Positions 52,805 to 61,329 of a stretch of DNA of 64,000 bases are shown here, piece after piece; the stretch's first letter is position 1, and each line of letters starts with the position of its first letter. The notes beneath the pieces are model-generated. The model was not told where the DNA came from, did not search any database, and saw nothing but the letters and a program-made list of their open reading frames with translations. The stretch covers positions 310,001 to 374,000 of the forward strand of contig NZ_JAAIVF010000002.1 in NCBI RefSeq assembly GCF_029589495.1, given 5' to 3'. The DNA is from Speluncibacter jeojiensis. Its GTDB lineage: Bacteria > Actinomycetota > Actinomycetes > Mycobacteriales > Mycobacteriaceae. Made by a program: the position numbers and the translations under genes.

Positions 52805-54484
52805 CTATCTGCAGGTGACGATGGGCGCGGGGTCGTAGGTGACGGTCCTGGTGCGCCGGGAGATCTCGGCCCCGGTGCCGCGATCGGTGACGACGCGGGT
52901 GTCGCTGGTGGTGAACCCCTGGGCGCCGCTCGACGGGCTGCACGTCCCGCCGGTCAGGCTCAGCGAGCGCGGCTGGGTGTAGCTGTGCCGGTCTCCGGTG
53001 ATCGATTCGACATCAACGTTTTTCGTGCCCCACAACCGGACCGTGATGTCCGATCCGGTGCCGATCGTCTCGATCAGCACGCCGGTGCGGCTCGGGTTGC
53101 GGAACTTCAGGTCGATGGCGCCCTCGAAGACGGTCGCCTCGCGCGCCGCCGGATACCGCGAGATGTAGTAGCTGTGCTCGGTGTGCTCGACGTCGTCGAG
53201 TCCCGCGAAGTACGCGGCGTTGTACAGCGTCGTGGCGAACTGGCTGATCCCGCCGCCGACCGCCTCGTCGGCATGACCGTTGTTGATGATCCCGGACGGA
53301 ACGTAACCCTCGGACCGGCCGCGCGGTCCGGTGTATCCGTTGAGCGAGAAGGTTTCTCCCGGACCGACGACCGCGCCGTCGACCTCCTCTGCGACCAGCC
53401 GGATGTTCACCCCGGAGGCGTAGCTGAACCCGCCGGTGGTGTACTCGGCGATGACCTCGTCGATGCCGAGCGCCTCCGCCTGCTGTGTGGTCACCTTCGC
53501 CGGTGCGGTCACATACTTCGCTGCGGCGGTGCGGGTGCCGGTGGCGGAGAAGAGTTCGGGCAGGAATTCGAGCGTCTTTCGCCAGTCGATCGTCTCGCCG
53601 TCCGCGTGGGGCGTCACCTGCGGGGCGCCGGACACCAGGCGGACGCGCGCATCACGCGGCGTGGTCTCGGTGCGCGCGAGTTGCGGTCGCAGCAGGGCGA
53701 TCGCCGCCTCGGTGTCGAACCGCGGCACCAGATCTCCGCTGTGGTCCGCCTCGAAATCGAGCACCCGGCCCATCTGGTCGGGGGCGATGGTCGCGACGGC
53801 CCCGTCCTTGCCGGACACGCGGACCGCGGCCGCGACCGCAGGGCGCGCGACCTGCGCGAGCGCCGACTGCACCGAGCGCTCCGAGACGGCCGGGGTGAGC
53901 GATTCGACGGGCAGATCTACGGGAGTTCCCTCGGCCCATGATCCACGCAACTGCCGTGCCGCGGCGTCGTCGATCAGTCGTTGCCCCGCCTTGGGCAGGA
54001 TGGGGACGGCTTCCGCACCACGGAACACGACGTCGCCTTCCACCGGGTCGCTGTCGATCTGCTTGCCCAGTCCGTCGAGGGCCCGCGCGAGGGCGCGCTC
54101 GTCGGTCCGGGTGACCACCTCGACCTCGCGCTCGCCGAAGAACGAGCTCAGACGCGTCAACGGGTTCCACTGCCGGGCGCCGAGCCCGGTGAGCGTGGCG
54201 TCCCAGTCCACGGCGAGGCCGGCCCGAGCGGGGACCAGTTCGGTCGACGCGGTGCCCGCGCGGACGGGCAGGGGGGTGCGCGCACGGTCGTCGAGCACCG
54301 ACCGCAGCCGACGATCGGCCTCGTCGACCTCGAGCCCGCCGACCTGCACACCGGCCACGGTGACCCCGCGCGCGACCTTGTCGTCGGTCAACGCCAGGTC
54401 GACGCCGTAGGCGATCGCGCCGACGGCCACGGCAGCGGCCGCGACGAGGCCGGCGCGCAGTTTGGGACGGCGGTGGTCGGACAT
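52805..54484 (-). CDS. VanW-family exported protein
   Basis: A 559-residue protein with a signal anchor (AGLVAAAAVAVGAIAYGVDLAL). Two repeated peptidoglycan-binding-like domains follow, each starting with a VAGVQVGGLEVDEADRRL-type or related segment. The VanW domain has IAEYTTGGFSYASGVNIRLVAEEVDGAVVGPGETFSLN and GGGISQFATTLYNAAYFAGL. ATG 54484 is preceded by GAGGAG at good spacing. The family is linked to cell-wall and vancomycin-resistance loci; enzymatic role unproven. Confidence 0.88.
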   Translation of the reverse strand: MSDHRRPKLRAGLVAAAAVAVGAIAYGVDLALTDDKVARGVTVAGVQVGGLEVDEADRRLRSVLDDRARTPLPVRAGTASTELVPARAGLAVDWDATLTGLGARQWNPLTRLSSFFGEREVEVVTRTDERALARALDGLGKQIDSDPVEGDVVFRGAEAVPILPKAGQRLIDDAAARQLRGSWAEGTPVDLPVESLTPAVSERSVQSALAQVARPAVAAAVRVSGKDGAVATIAPDQMGRVLDFEADHSGDLVPRFDTEAAIALLRPQLARTETTPRDARVRLVSGAPQVTPHADGETIDWRKTLEFLPELFSATGTRTAAAKYVTAPAKVTTQQAEALGIDEVIAEYTTGGFSYASGVNIRLVAEEVDGAVVGPGETFSLNGYTGPRGRSEGYVPSGIINNGHADEAVGGGISQFATTLYNAAYFAGLDDVEHTEHSYYISRYPAAREATVFEGAIDLKFRNPSRTGVLIETIGTGSDITVRLWGTKNVDVESITGDRHSYTQPRSLSLTGGTCSPSSGAQGFTTSDTRVVTDRGTGAEISRRTRTVTYDPAPIVTCR

Positions 54485-54640
54485 CGGTACTCCTCGGGAT
54501 CGCGGCTCGCCACCAGCGTATCGACCTGTCGACAAACAGGTACTCCGCGCTGCAGCCGGGTCGGGGGTCGGCTACAGCGCGGAGACATCAGGTGTATCGC
54601 CGCCGCGGGCTGAGCGTTAACAAACCCTTTTGGGGTCGGT

Positions 54641-54672
54641 ACCAATCAGCCGAACGAACGACATACCAATCG
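54641..54672. repeat. Direct repeat TACCAATC, 24 bp apart, upstream of the Ig-repeat gene
   Basis: TACCAATC at 54641-54648 and 54665-54672, in the 273-bp divergent region between the VanW and Ig-repeat genes. Possible activator half-sites. A run AACAAACCCTTTTGGGG just upstream is AT-richer than its surroundings. Confidence 0.35.
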
Positions 54673-54757
54673 TCCAGTTCTCGGTAGCGTGGCCGCGATC
54701 ACGCTGTTGATTAGCCCCGTCGTGCAAGTGCGCCGACGGCTCTGGAAAGGAATCTGG

Positions 54758-56257
54758 ATGTCGAAGAAGGTGCTGCGGCGGGTGGTCGCCGGTGCCGGAT
54801 CGGTCGCGCTGGCCGGTGGGATGGTCGCGACCGTGGGAGCCGGATTCGCGGCGGCCGCGCCGATCGCGAGCCCGACGACCTGGTCGGACGGCAACTCCCA
54901 GTTCACCCGCACGATCGACAACGCCACACCGCACGTGGGCGACACGATCACGATCAGCACGGCCTTCCAGAGGAAGTGGTCGGTCGAGGACATCTACAAC
55001 TACAAGGACCTACACGACGGCTGCCTGAGCTACGTCCCGGGCAGCGCGAAGTGGGAGGGCGGCGCGATCGCCAAGGTCACCGAGACTCCGGCGGCCCCGG
55101 GCAGCCAAGCCTCGGTGACCGTCGATTCCCCCAACCTGACCTCGTGGGCGGTGCCCGGACTGGGTGGCAGCTGGGGCGCCAAGCGCACGATCTCGATGCA
55201 GTTCGTCGTCCAGCCCACCTGCCAGCTGGGCACCGACCTCATGACGACGATGCACTACGGCGGCGGACTGGGCAGCGGCGTGTATCAGGACAAGGGTCCG
55301 ACGATCAACGCTTCGAAGTCCGCCAGCACCACCGCGCTCGCCGCGGTGCAGAACGTCCAGGTCGGGCAGGCCAGCACGCTGTCCGCGACCGTCACCGGCG
55401 GCCGGTCGGGTGACCCTGTCGACTTCTACGACGCCGGCACGAAGATCGGCTCGGGCGCCCTGGACGGTTCCGGCAAGGCGAGCTTCCAGTGGACCCCGAC
55501 CGTGAAGGGCGCCCACTCGCTGCAGGCCAAGTTCCCCGACACCGGATATGCCACGGGCTCCCAGTCGGCGGTGCAGAACGTCAACGCGACCCAGGCGAAC
55601 GTGAACTCCACGGTCGCGGTCGGCGCCGTCGCGGGCGCCCAGGTCGGCAAGGCCAGCACGCTGGCCGCGACGGTCACCCCGGCGGGCGCGGGCGGCACCG
55701 TGACCTTCAAGGACGGCGCGGCCACCATCGCGAGCGCACCGGTCGGCGCCGACGGCAAGGCGAGCTACAACTGGACCCCGGCCACCGCGGGTGACCACGC
55801 CATCACCGCCGAGTTCTCGGGCCGCGACGGCGTCAACGCGTCCACCGGCGGTCCGGTCACGGTCGCCGTGGCCGACAAGCCCGCCGAGTCGACCCCCTCG
55901 ACGACGACGCTTAACGGGCTGTCCGGCGCGCAGGTCGGCAAGGCCACCACGGTCAGCGCGAAGGTCTCGCCCGCGAACGCCGGCGGCACCGTGACCTTCA
56001 AGGACGGCGACACCGTCATCGGCACCGGCCAGGTCGGCGCCGACGGCACCGCCTCGACGAACTGGACCCCGGCCACCTCCGGCCAGCGCACCCTGACCGC
56101 CGAGTTCTCCGGCAACGGAACCGTCACCTCCTCGTCCGACCAGGTGTCGGTGTCGGTCGCCCCGGGCACCGGCGGCGGCACCCCGGGAACCCCGGGCACC
56201 GGCGGCGGCACCGGCAGCCTGTCGAACCTGCTGGGCGGCTTCGGCTCCAGCAAGTAG
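54758..56257 (+). CDS. Secreted protein with three Ig-like repeats
   Basis: A 499-residue protein with a Sec signal (VVAGAGSVALAGGMVATVGAGFAAAAP), an N-terminal domain of about 170 residues with two cysteines, then three bacterial Ig-like (Big_3-type) repeats of about 90 residues. Each repeat carries GTVTFKDG or VDFYDAG, WTP and HSLQAKF/HAITAEF/RTLTAEF. The tail is Gly/Thr/Pro-rich and ends GSLSNLLGGFGSSK. A surface structural or adhesive role is inferred. The ATG follows GGAAAGGAATCTGG. Confidence 0.88.
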   Translation: MSKKVLRRVVAGAGSVALAGGMVATVGAGFAAAAPIASPTTWSDGNSQFTRTIDNATPHVGDTITISTAFQRKWSVEDIYNYKDLHDGCLSYVPGSAKWEGGAIAKVTETPAAPGSQASVTVDSPNLTSWAVPGLGGSWGAKRTISMQFVVQPTCQLGTDLMTTMHYGGGLGSGVYQDKGPTINASKSASTTALAAVQNVQVGQASTLSATVTGGRSGDPVDFYDAGTKIGSGALDGSGKASFQWTPTVKGAHSLQAKFPDTGYATGSQSAVQNVNATQANVNSTVAVGAVAGAQVGKASTLAATVTPAGAGGTVTFKDGAATIASAPVGADGKASYNWTPATAGDHAITAEFSGRDGVNASTGGPVTVAVADKPAESTPSTTTLNGLSGAQVGKATTVSAKVSPANAGGTVTFKDGDTVIGTGQVGADGTASTNWTPATSGQRTLTAEFSGNGTVTSSSDQVSVSVAPGTGGGTPGTPGTGGGTGSLSNLLGGFGSSK

Positions 56258-56269
56258 GCACACCCTCGC

Positions 56270-56304
56270 GAGAACGCCCCGGCTCACCCGGCCGGGGCGT
56301 TCTC
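56270..56304 (+). terminator. Terminator after the Ig-repeat gene
   Basis: GAGAACGCCCCGGC, 7-base loop TCACCCG, GCCGGGGCGTTCTC: a perfect 14-bp stem. Confidence 0.85.
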
Positions 56305-56357
56305 ATGTCCGGGCCGGGTGAGCCGGCGGAAGCACTCTCGGCCGCCGGACAGAGTTC

Positions 56358-56447
56358 GCACAGTTCAAAGTGTTCGAACAGTTGAAAGTGTGTGCACAAT
56401 GGGGAGGCTGCGCACAGTTGGAAGTGTGCGAACACTGAAAACTCTTG
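56358..56447. repeat. Tandem 18-bp repeat array (five units)
   Basis: Units run GCACAGTTCAAAGTGTTC, GAACAGTTGAAAGTGTGT, GCACAATGGGGAGGCTGC (degenerate), GCACAGTTGGAAGTGTGC and GAACACTGAAAACTCTTG (diverged), end to end with no spacers. The consensus is roughly GMACAGTTSRAAGTGTKC, itself partly palindromic. It lies between the terminators of two convergent genes, and its base composition is well below the local GC level. Confidence 0.75.
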
Positions 56448-56491
56448 GTGCGCAACGACACACCCTTCCCCGGGCGAACACCGCGACAGAC

Positions 56492-56541
56492 AAAGGGTCC
56501 GCGCACCCCGACACTCGAATGTCTGGGCGCGCGGACCCTTT
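56492..56541 (-). terminator. Terminator after fadA2
   Basis: AAAGGGTCCGCGC pairs with GCGCGGACCCTTT (13 bp). An inner imperfect stem (CCCCGACA/TGTCTGGG) extends it. It ends 14 bases before the fadA2 stop. Confidence 0.8.
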
Positions 56542-56554
56542 CGGCGGTCCGGAC

Positions 56555-58123
56555 TCAGCGCTCCAGAATCGCGGTGACGCCCTGTCCGCCTGCCGCGCAG
56601 ATCGAGATCAGGCCCCGTACGGTGCCCTGTCCGTCGGACGCCTTCTCCTTCAGCATCTTCGCCAGCGTGGCGACGATGCGCGCGCCGGTGGCAGCGAACG
56701 GGTGGCCGGCCGCGAGGGAGGACCCGTTGACGTTGAGCTTGCTGCGGTCGATCGACCCGAGCGCCTTGTCCAGGCCCAGGCGCTGCTTGCAGTACTCGTC
56801 GGACTCCCACGCGGCGAGCGTGCACAGCACCTGCGAGGCGAACGCCTCGTGAATCTCGTAGAAGTCGAAGTCCTGCAACGTGAGTCCGTTGCGCTCGAGC
56901 AGTCGCGGCACCGCGTAGGTCGGGGCCATCAGCAGACCGTCCGGGGTGCGCCCGTCATGACCGTGCACGAAGTCCACGGCAGCGGTCTCGGAGTCGACCA
57001 GGTAGGCCAGCGGCTCGAGGTTGCGCTCGGCGGCCCACTGCTCGCTGGCCAGCAGCGCCACCGACGCTCCGTCGGTCAACGGGGTCGAGTTGCCCGCGGT
57101 CATCGTGGCCTTGTCGGCGTCCTCGCCGCGCGCGCCGAACACCGGCTTGAGCGTGGCCAGCTTCTCGACCTTCGAACCGGGACGCAGGTTGTCGTCGCGG
57201 GTCAGACCCAGGTACGGGGTGACCAGGTCGTCGAAGAACCCGCGGTCGTAGGCGGCGGCCATCTTCTGGTGGCTCTCGGCGGCGAGCTCGTCCTGAGCCT
57301 CGCGGGTGATGCCGAACTCCTTGGTGGTCAGCGCCTGGTGGTCGCCCATCGACAGGCCGGTGCGCGGCTCGCCGTTCTTCGGGATCTCCAGGCCCAGCAT
57401 CGACGGACGCGCGCTGCCGAGAAGCTTGATCCGGTCGGTGGTGGTCTTGGCGCGGTTCAGCGACAGCAGGAACTCGCGCAGGTCGTTGCCCACGCCGATC
57501 GGGGCGTCGCTGGTGGTGTCGGTGCCGCCCGCGGCACCGGATTCGATGCGACCGGCGGCGATGGCGTCGGCGACCGCGACGATCGACTGCAGGCCGGTAC
57601 CGCAGGCCTGCTGCAGGTCGAACGCCGGGGTGTACGCGCTGAGGTGGCTGCCGAGCACCGACTCACGGATGAGGTTGAAGTCGCGGCTGTGCTTGAGCAC
57701 CGCGCCGCCGGCGACCATGCCCAGCTGCTCGCCCTGCAGGTTGAACCGGCTGACCAGCCCCTCGAGGGCGGCGGTGAACATGTCCTGGTTCGACGCGTGC
57801 GCGTAGGCCTTGTCCGACCGGGCGAACGGGATGCGGTTGCCGCCGAGCACCGCCACCCGGCGGGCGGCGCGGCCGGACCCTGCACCCTTGGCCTCCGCCT
57901 GCACCGGCGCAGTCTGCACGGGAGCGGTCTGCGCGGGAGCGGCCGGGGTCGCCGCAGCCTTGGCGGGCGCGGCCTTCGTCGCGGCCGGCTTCGCTGCGGC
58001 GGGCTTCGCAGGCGCCGTCTTGGCCGGAGCGGGCTTGGCGGGCGCCGCCTTCGCAGGCGCGCACTTCACGTCGGCCTTGGCCGGGGCGGACTTCGCAGGG
58101 GTGGGTTTCGGACTGGTTGCCAC
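56555..58123 (-). CDS. fadA2: Acetyl-CoA acetyltransferase FadA2 with Ala/Lys/Pro-rich N-terminal extension
   Basis: A 522-residue thiolase. Residues 1-86 are a low-complexity tail of PAK/AAPAK units, like histone H1 or HupB tails. The thiolase domain follows from RRVAVLGGNRIPFARSD, with nucleophile Cys174 in QQACGTGLQS, and EIHEAFASQV, NVNGSSLAAGHPFAATGAR and CAAGGQG at the C-terminus. Mycobacterial FadA2 is about 440 residues and lacks so long a tail. GTG 58123 is chosen, with GGGAGAG upstream. It is divergent from fabG4 across an operator-like palindrome. Confidence 0.92.
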   Translation of the reverse strand: MATSPKPTPAKSAPAKADVKCAPAKAAPAKPAPAKTAPAKPAAAKPAATKAAPAKAAATPAAPAQTAPVQTAPVQAEAKGAGSGRAARRVAVLGGNRIPFARSDKAYAHASNQDMFTAALEGLVSRFNLQGEQLGMVAGGAVLKHSRDFNLIRESVLGSHLSAYTPAFDLQQACGTGLQSIVAVADAIAAGRIESGAAGGTDTTSDAPIGVGNDLREFLLSLNRAKTTTDRIKLLGSARPSMLGLEIPKNGEPRTGLSMGDHQALTTKEFGITREAQDELAAESHQKMAAAYDRGFFDDLVTPYLGLTRDDNLRPGSKVEKLATLKPVFGARGEDADKATMTAGNSTPLTDGASVALLASEQWAAERNLEPLAYLVDSETAAVDFVHGHDGRTPDGLLMAPTYAVPRLLERNGLTLQDFDFYEIHEAFASQVLCTLAAWESDEYCKQRLGLDKALGSIDRSKLNVNGSSLAAGHPFAATGARIVATLAKMLKEKASDGQGTVRGLISICAAGGQGVTAILER

Positions 58124-58170
58124 GTGCTCTCCCGAAAACGCTCGTAGGGGTATTGCCACTACCCGCTATT

Positions 58171-58186
58171 CTTACTCATGAGTAAG
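58171..58186. promoter_or_regulatory. TetR-type operator in the fadA2/fabG4 divergent region
   Basis: CTTACTCATGAGTAAG, a perfect 16-bp palindrome. It shares the arms CTTACT/AGTAAG with the site at 61295-61310 in front of the TetR gene, so both are likely bound by that regulator. Confidence 0.75.
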
Positions 58187-58334
58187 TTAGCTGTCGACAC
58201 CCCTCCGCGGAACCGGCGGTGCCGGCGCCTCGCGGGGTGCGACAGCTCCATGTGCGGGTGCGACGGCTTCGTGTGCCCCGGCAAGGTGCTCCGACAAGTC
58301 CATGGTCCACAGCGACACACAAGAAGGTGACCTC

Positions 58335-59678
58335 GTGTCTGGCAATGCCTCCTCTGATCTGTACTCGCAGCTGGTGTCCTCCGGTCCCGGTTCGTTCATC
58401 GCGAGCAAGGTCGGTCTCCCCCAGCCCGAGCAGCTGCGCCGCTACCGCAAGGGCGAACCGGCCCTGAACGGTCCCGTTCGCATCGGCGGCAGCGGCCGGC
58501 TGGTCGAGCCGCTGCGCGCACTGCTCGCCGACTACACGCTGACCGAGGACTCGAAGAAGTACGGCGCGCTGGTGTTCGACGCGACCGGCATCCTCGACGT
58601 CGAGCAGCTCGAGCAGCTCTTCGACTTCTTCCAGCCGCTGATCCGCAACCTGACCGCGTGCGCGCGGGTCGTGGTGCTGGGCACCACCCCCGAGCTGACC
58701 AGCTCCATCGACGAGCGGATCGCCCAGCGCGCGCTCGAGGGCTTCACCCGCAGCGTCGGCAAGGAGATCAAGCGCGGCGCCACCTGCCAGCTGGTGTACG
58801 TCTCCCCCAAGGCCGGCGCGGACGCCTCGGGTCTGGCCTCGACCCTGCGGTTCCTGCTGTCGGCCAAGTCCACCTACGTCGACGCCCAGGTCATCCGCGT
58901 CGACGACAAGGACGCCGCCGCCCCCGCCGACTGGGACAAGCCGCTCGACGGCAAGGTCGCACTGGTCACCGGCGCGGCCCGCGGCATCGGCGCCACGATC
59001 GCCGAGGTGCTCTCGCGCGACGGCGCGCACGTGATCTGCGCGGACATCCCGGCGGCGGGCGAGTCGCTGTCCGCGACCGCCAACAAGGTCGGCGGCACCG
59101 CGCTGGCGCTCGACGTCACCTCGGCCGACGCCGGCCAGGTGATCGCCGACCACGTCGCCTCCCGCCACGACGGCGGCCTGGACATCGTGGTGCACAACGC
59201 GGGCATCACCCGCGACAAGACCCTCGCGAACATGGACGCCGGCCGCTGGAACGCCGTGATCGGCGTGAACCTGCTCGCGCCGCAGCGGATCACCGAGAAG
59301 CTCGTCGAGACCGGCACGCTCAACGAGGGCGGCCGGGTCATCGACGTCTCCTCGATCGCCGGCATCGCGGGCAACCGCGGCCAGACCAACTACGGCACCT
59401 CGAAGGCCGGCGTCATCGGCATGGTCGACGCCGAGGCGCCGGAGCTGGCCAAGAAGGGCATCACGATCAACGCGGTCGCGCCGGGCTTCATCGAGACCCA
59501 GATGACCGCGGCGATCCCGTTCGCCACCCGCGAGGCCGGTCGCCGGATGAACTCGATGTTGCAGGGCGGCCAGACCGTCGATGTCGCCGAGACCGTCGCG
59601 TTCTTCGCGAGCCCCGCGTCGTCGGCGGTCACCGGCAACGTCGTGCGCGTGTGCGGCCAGTCGCTGTTGGGGGCGTGA
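58335..59678 (+). CDS. fabG4: 3-oxoacyl-(ACP/CoA) reductase FabG4
   Basis: A 447-residue high-molecular-weight FabG like Rv0242c, which reduces 3-oxoacyl-CoA using NADH. An N-terminal flavodoxin-like domain (about 1-195) precedes the SDR domain: [18 protein letters not shown] (cofactor), [31 protein letters not shown] (Ser/Tyr/Lys catalytic set), and a C-terminal [19 protein letters not shown] 58335 is chosen because AAGAAGG sits 7 bases upstream; an ATG at 58302 is in frame. The stop overlaps the htdX start. Confidence 0.94.
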   Translation: MSGNASSDLYSQLVSSGPGSFIASKVGLPQPEQLRRYRKGEPALNGPVRIGGSGRLVEPLRALLADYTLTEDSKKYGALVFDATGILDVEQLEQLFDFFQPLIRNLTACARVVVLGTTPELTSSIDERIAQRALEGFTRSVGKEIKRGATCQLVYVSPKAGADASGLASTLRFLLSAKSTYVDAQVIRVDDKDAAAPADWDKPLDGKVALVTGAARGIGATIAEVLSRDGAHVICADIPAAGESLSATANKVGGTALALDVTSADAGQVIADHVASRHDGGLDIVVHNAGITRDKTLANMDAGRWNAVIGVNLLAPQRITEKLVETGTLNEGGRVIDVSSIAGIAGNRGQTNYGTSKAGVIGMVDAEAPELAKKGITINAVAPGFIETQMTAAIPFATREAGRRMNSMLQGGQTVDVAETVAFFASPASSAVTGNVVRVCGQSLLGA

Positions 59679-60544
59679 TGACCTCCGACGTCGTGCGCCA
59701 GCACGACCAGCCCGGGATGCTCGGCAACTACGCCCGCGCCGCCGTGGGCATGCTGCCGCTGGGCGGCGGCGCGACCGCCGTGCCCGACCGCACCCTCACC
59801 CTGGAGGGACTGCGGGTCGACGTCGCGAACCTCGCCGCCTACAACCAGGTGTGCGGGCTTCGCCTCGGCGACACGCTGCCGCTGACCTACGGGTTCGTGC
59901 TCGCTTTTCCCAGCGTGATGAAACTGCTGGTGGCGCGGGACTTCCCGCTGCCGGCCATGGGAATGGTGCACGTGCAGAACCGGATCGAGTCGCTGCGGCC
60001 GGTGTCGGTGATCGAGCCGCTGGACCTGCGCGTGCACGCGGAGAACCTGCGCGAGCACCGCAAGGGCACGCAGGTCGACCTGGTCAGCGAGCTCAACGTC
60101 GGTCGTGAGCTGGTGTGGCGCCAGACCAGCACCTTCCTCAAGCTGGGCGGCGGACCGTCCGAGGCCAAGGAGAAGGCACCCGTCGAGGAGCCGGTGCTGC
60201 CGGCCCCGGTGACCACGCTGTCGGTCGACGCGAACCGGATCCACCGCTACGCCGCGGTGTCCGGCGACCGGAACCCGATCCACATGTCGAACCTGGGCGC
60301 CAAGGCGTTCGGCTTCCCGCGCACCATCGCGCACGGCATGTGGAGCGCCGCAGCCGCTCTCGGCGCACTCGAGGGACGTCTTCCCGACGCGGTCGACTAC
60401 GACGTCCGCTTCGGCAAGCCGGTCCTGTTGCCCGCCAAGGTCAACGAGTACGTGACCGGTGACGGCGACGGCAACTGGGAGGTCAGCCTGCGCCACCCGA
60501 AGAAGCTGTACCCGCACCTGACCGCGACGATCGCCGCGCGGTAG
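59678..60544 (+). CDS. htdX: 3-hydroxyacyl-thioester dehydratase HtdX (MaoC family)
   Basis: A 288-residue double hot-dog dehydratase like Rv0241c. The hydratase-2 motif is SGDRNPIHMSNLGAKAFGF followed by IAHGMWSAAAAL, with catalytic Asp and His. The N-terminal half is a degenerate hot-dog. It is coupled to fabG4 by TGATG. With fadE5, fadA2 and fabG4 it makes up a full set of fatty-acid beta-oxidation or elongation steps. Confidence 0.93.
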   Translation: MTSDVVRQHDQPGMLGNYARAAVGMLPLGGGATAVPDRTLTLEGLRVDVANLAAYNQVCGLRLGDTLPLTYGFVLAFPSVMKLLVARDFPLPAMGMVHVQNRIESLRPVSVIEPLDLRVHAENLREHRKGTQVDLVSELNVGRELVWRQTSTFLKLGGGPSEAKEKAPVEEPVLPAPVTTLSVDANRIHRYAAVSGDRNPIHMSNLGAKAFGFPRTIAHGMWSAAAALGALEGRLPDAVDYDVRFGKPVLLPAKVNEYVTGDGDGNWEVSLRHPKKLYPHLTATIAAR

Positions 60545-60557
60545 AAGAAGAAAACTC

Positions 60558-60596
60558 AAGGGGCGCATCGGTTCCGCCGGAACCGATGCGCCCCTT
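60558..60596. terminator. Bidirectional terminator between htdX and the TetR gene
   Basis: AAGGGGCGCATCGGTTCC, loop GCC, GGAACCGATGCGCCCCTT: an 18-bp perfect stem between convergent genes, preceded by an A-rich stretch that would be a U-tract for the minus-strand transcript. Confidence 0.9.
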
Positions 60597-60632
60597 CGTC
60601 ATGCAGCCGCCCGCAGGCATCGGGCCCGCACC

Positions 60633-61259
60633 TCACGCCGAGTCCGACACCTCGTCGTCGTGGTGCTCGCGGCGCGGCCCGGCCAGACCGCGCCAGCCGA
60701 GGTTCACCAGCAGATCGGCCGCGGCATCGGCGTCGAGCTCCTGCTCGGCGACGCGGTTCGCCACCGCCTCGCCCGCCCCGACCAGTGCCGTGGCCATCAG
60801 GTCGAAGTCCTGCCCCGGCTCGGGGTCGCGGGTGCTCGACCGCAGCAGCGTGGCGACCATCTCGACGATCCGGCCCCGGTTGGCGAAGACCTCCTTGGCG
60901 AAGGAACTGTCCGCGGTCGCCTCGCGATAGAGCACCCGCCAGGACTGGCGATGTTCCGAGACGAAGCCGAGGATCGCCACGATGATCGTGCGCAGCTGTT
61001 CCTTGGGCGTGAGCTTCGGATCGCTCCCCGAGGCCACCGCGTCGATGAACCGCCGGCTCTCCCGGTGGATGCACGCGGCGAACAGTTCGTCCTTCGAGCC
61101 GTAGTACAGATACAGCATCGGCTTGGAGATCTCCGCCTGCTTGGCGATCGAGTCCATGGAGGTGTCATGGAAGCCGCTGCGGGAAAACACCTCGACCGCC
61201 GCGTCGAGCATCTGCTGCTCACGCACCGCCCGGGGTAGCCGCTTGCTGCGCTCCGCCAT
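60633..61259 (-). CDS. TetR-family regulator (Rv0238-like) of the fad/fab cluster
   Basis: A 208-residue repressor. The HTH is AAVEVFSRSGFHDTSMDSIAKQAEISKPMLYLYYGSKDELF. The C-terminal ligand domain follows, ending in an acidic/His tail. ATG 61259 has GGAGGAACC upstream. Its own promoter carries CTTACTTGCAAGTAAG, and the same arms occur between fadA2 and fabG4. In M. tuberculosis the TetR gene Rv0238 lies beside htdX-fabG4-fadA2. An acyl-CoA ligand is plausible. Confidence 0.88.
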   Translation of the reverse strand: MAERSKRLPRAVREQQMLDAAVEVFSRSGFHDTSMDSIAKQAEISKPMLYLYYGSKDELFAACIHRESRRFIDAVASGSDPKLTPKEQLRTIIVAILGFVSEHRQSWRVLYREATADSSFAKEVFANRGRIVEMVATLLRSSTRDPEPGQDFDLMATALVGAGEAVANRVAEQELDADAAADLLVNLGWRGLAGPRREHHDDEVSDSA

Positions 61260-61294
61260 GGTTCCTCCGTCGCCTGTGATCACCCCCGCCAGAA

Positions 61295-61310
61295 CTTACT
61301 TGCAAGTAAG
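61295..61310. promoter_or_regulatory. TetR-type autoregulatory operator
   Basis: CTTACTTGCAAGTAAG, a perfect 16-bp palindrome 35-51 bases upstream of the TetR start. The arms are identical to those of the fadA2/fabG4 site. Confidence 0.75.
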
Positions 61311-61329
61311 GATACCGCCGCGGCACCGT

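Noticed and set aside
56358-56447. CRISPR array
   Set aside because: Units are contiguous with no unique spacers, and there are no cas genes in the window.
56303-56506. Hexapeptide-repeat reading frames across the 18-bp repeat array
   Set aside because: Both strands give repeats simply because 18 is divisible by three. There is no ribosome-binding site, and the array lies between two terminators.
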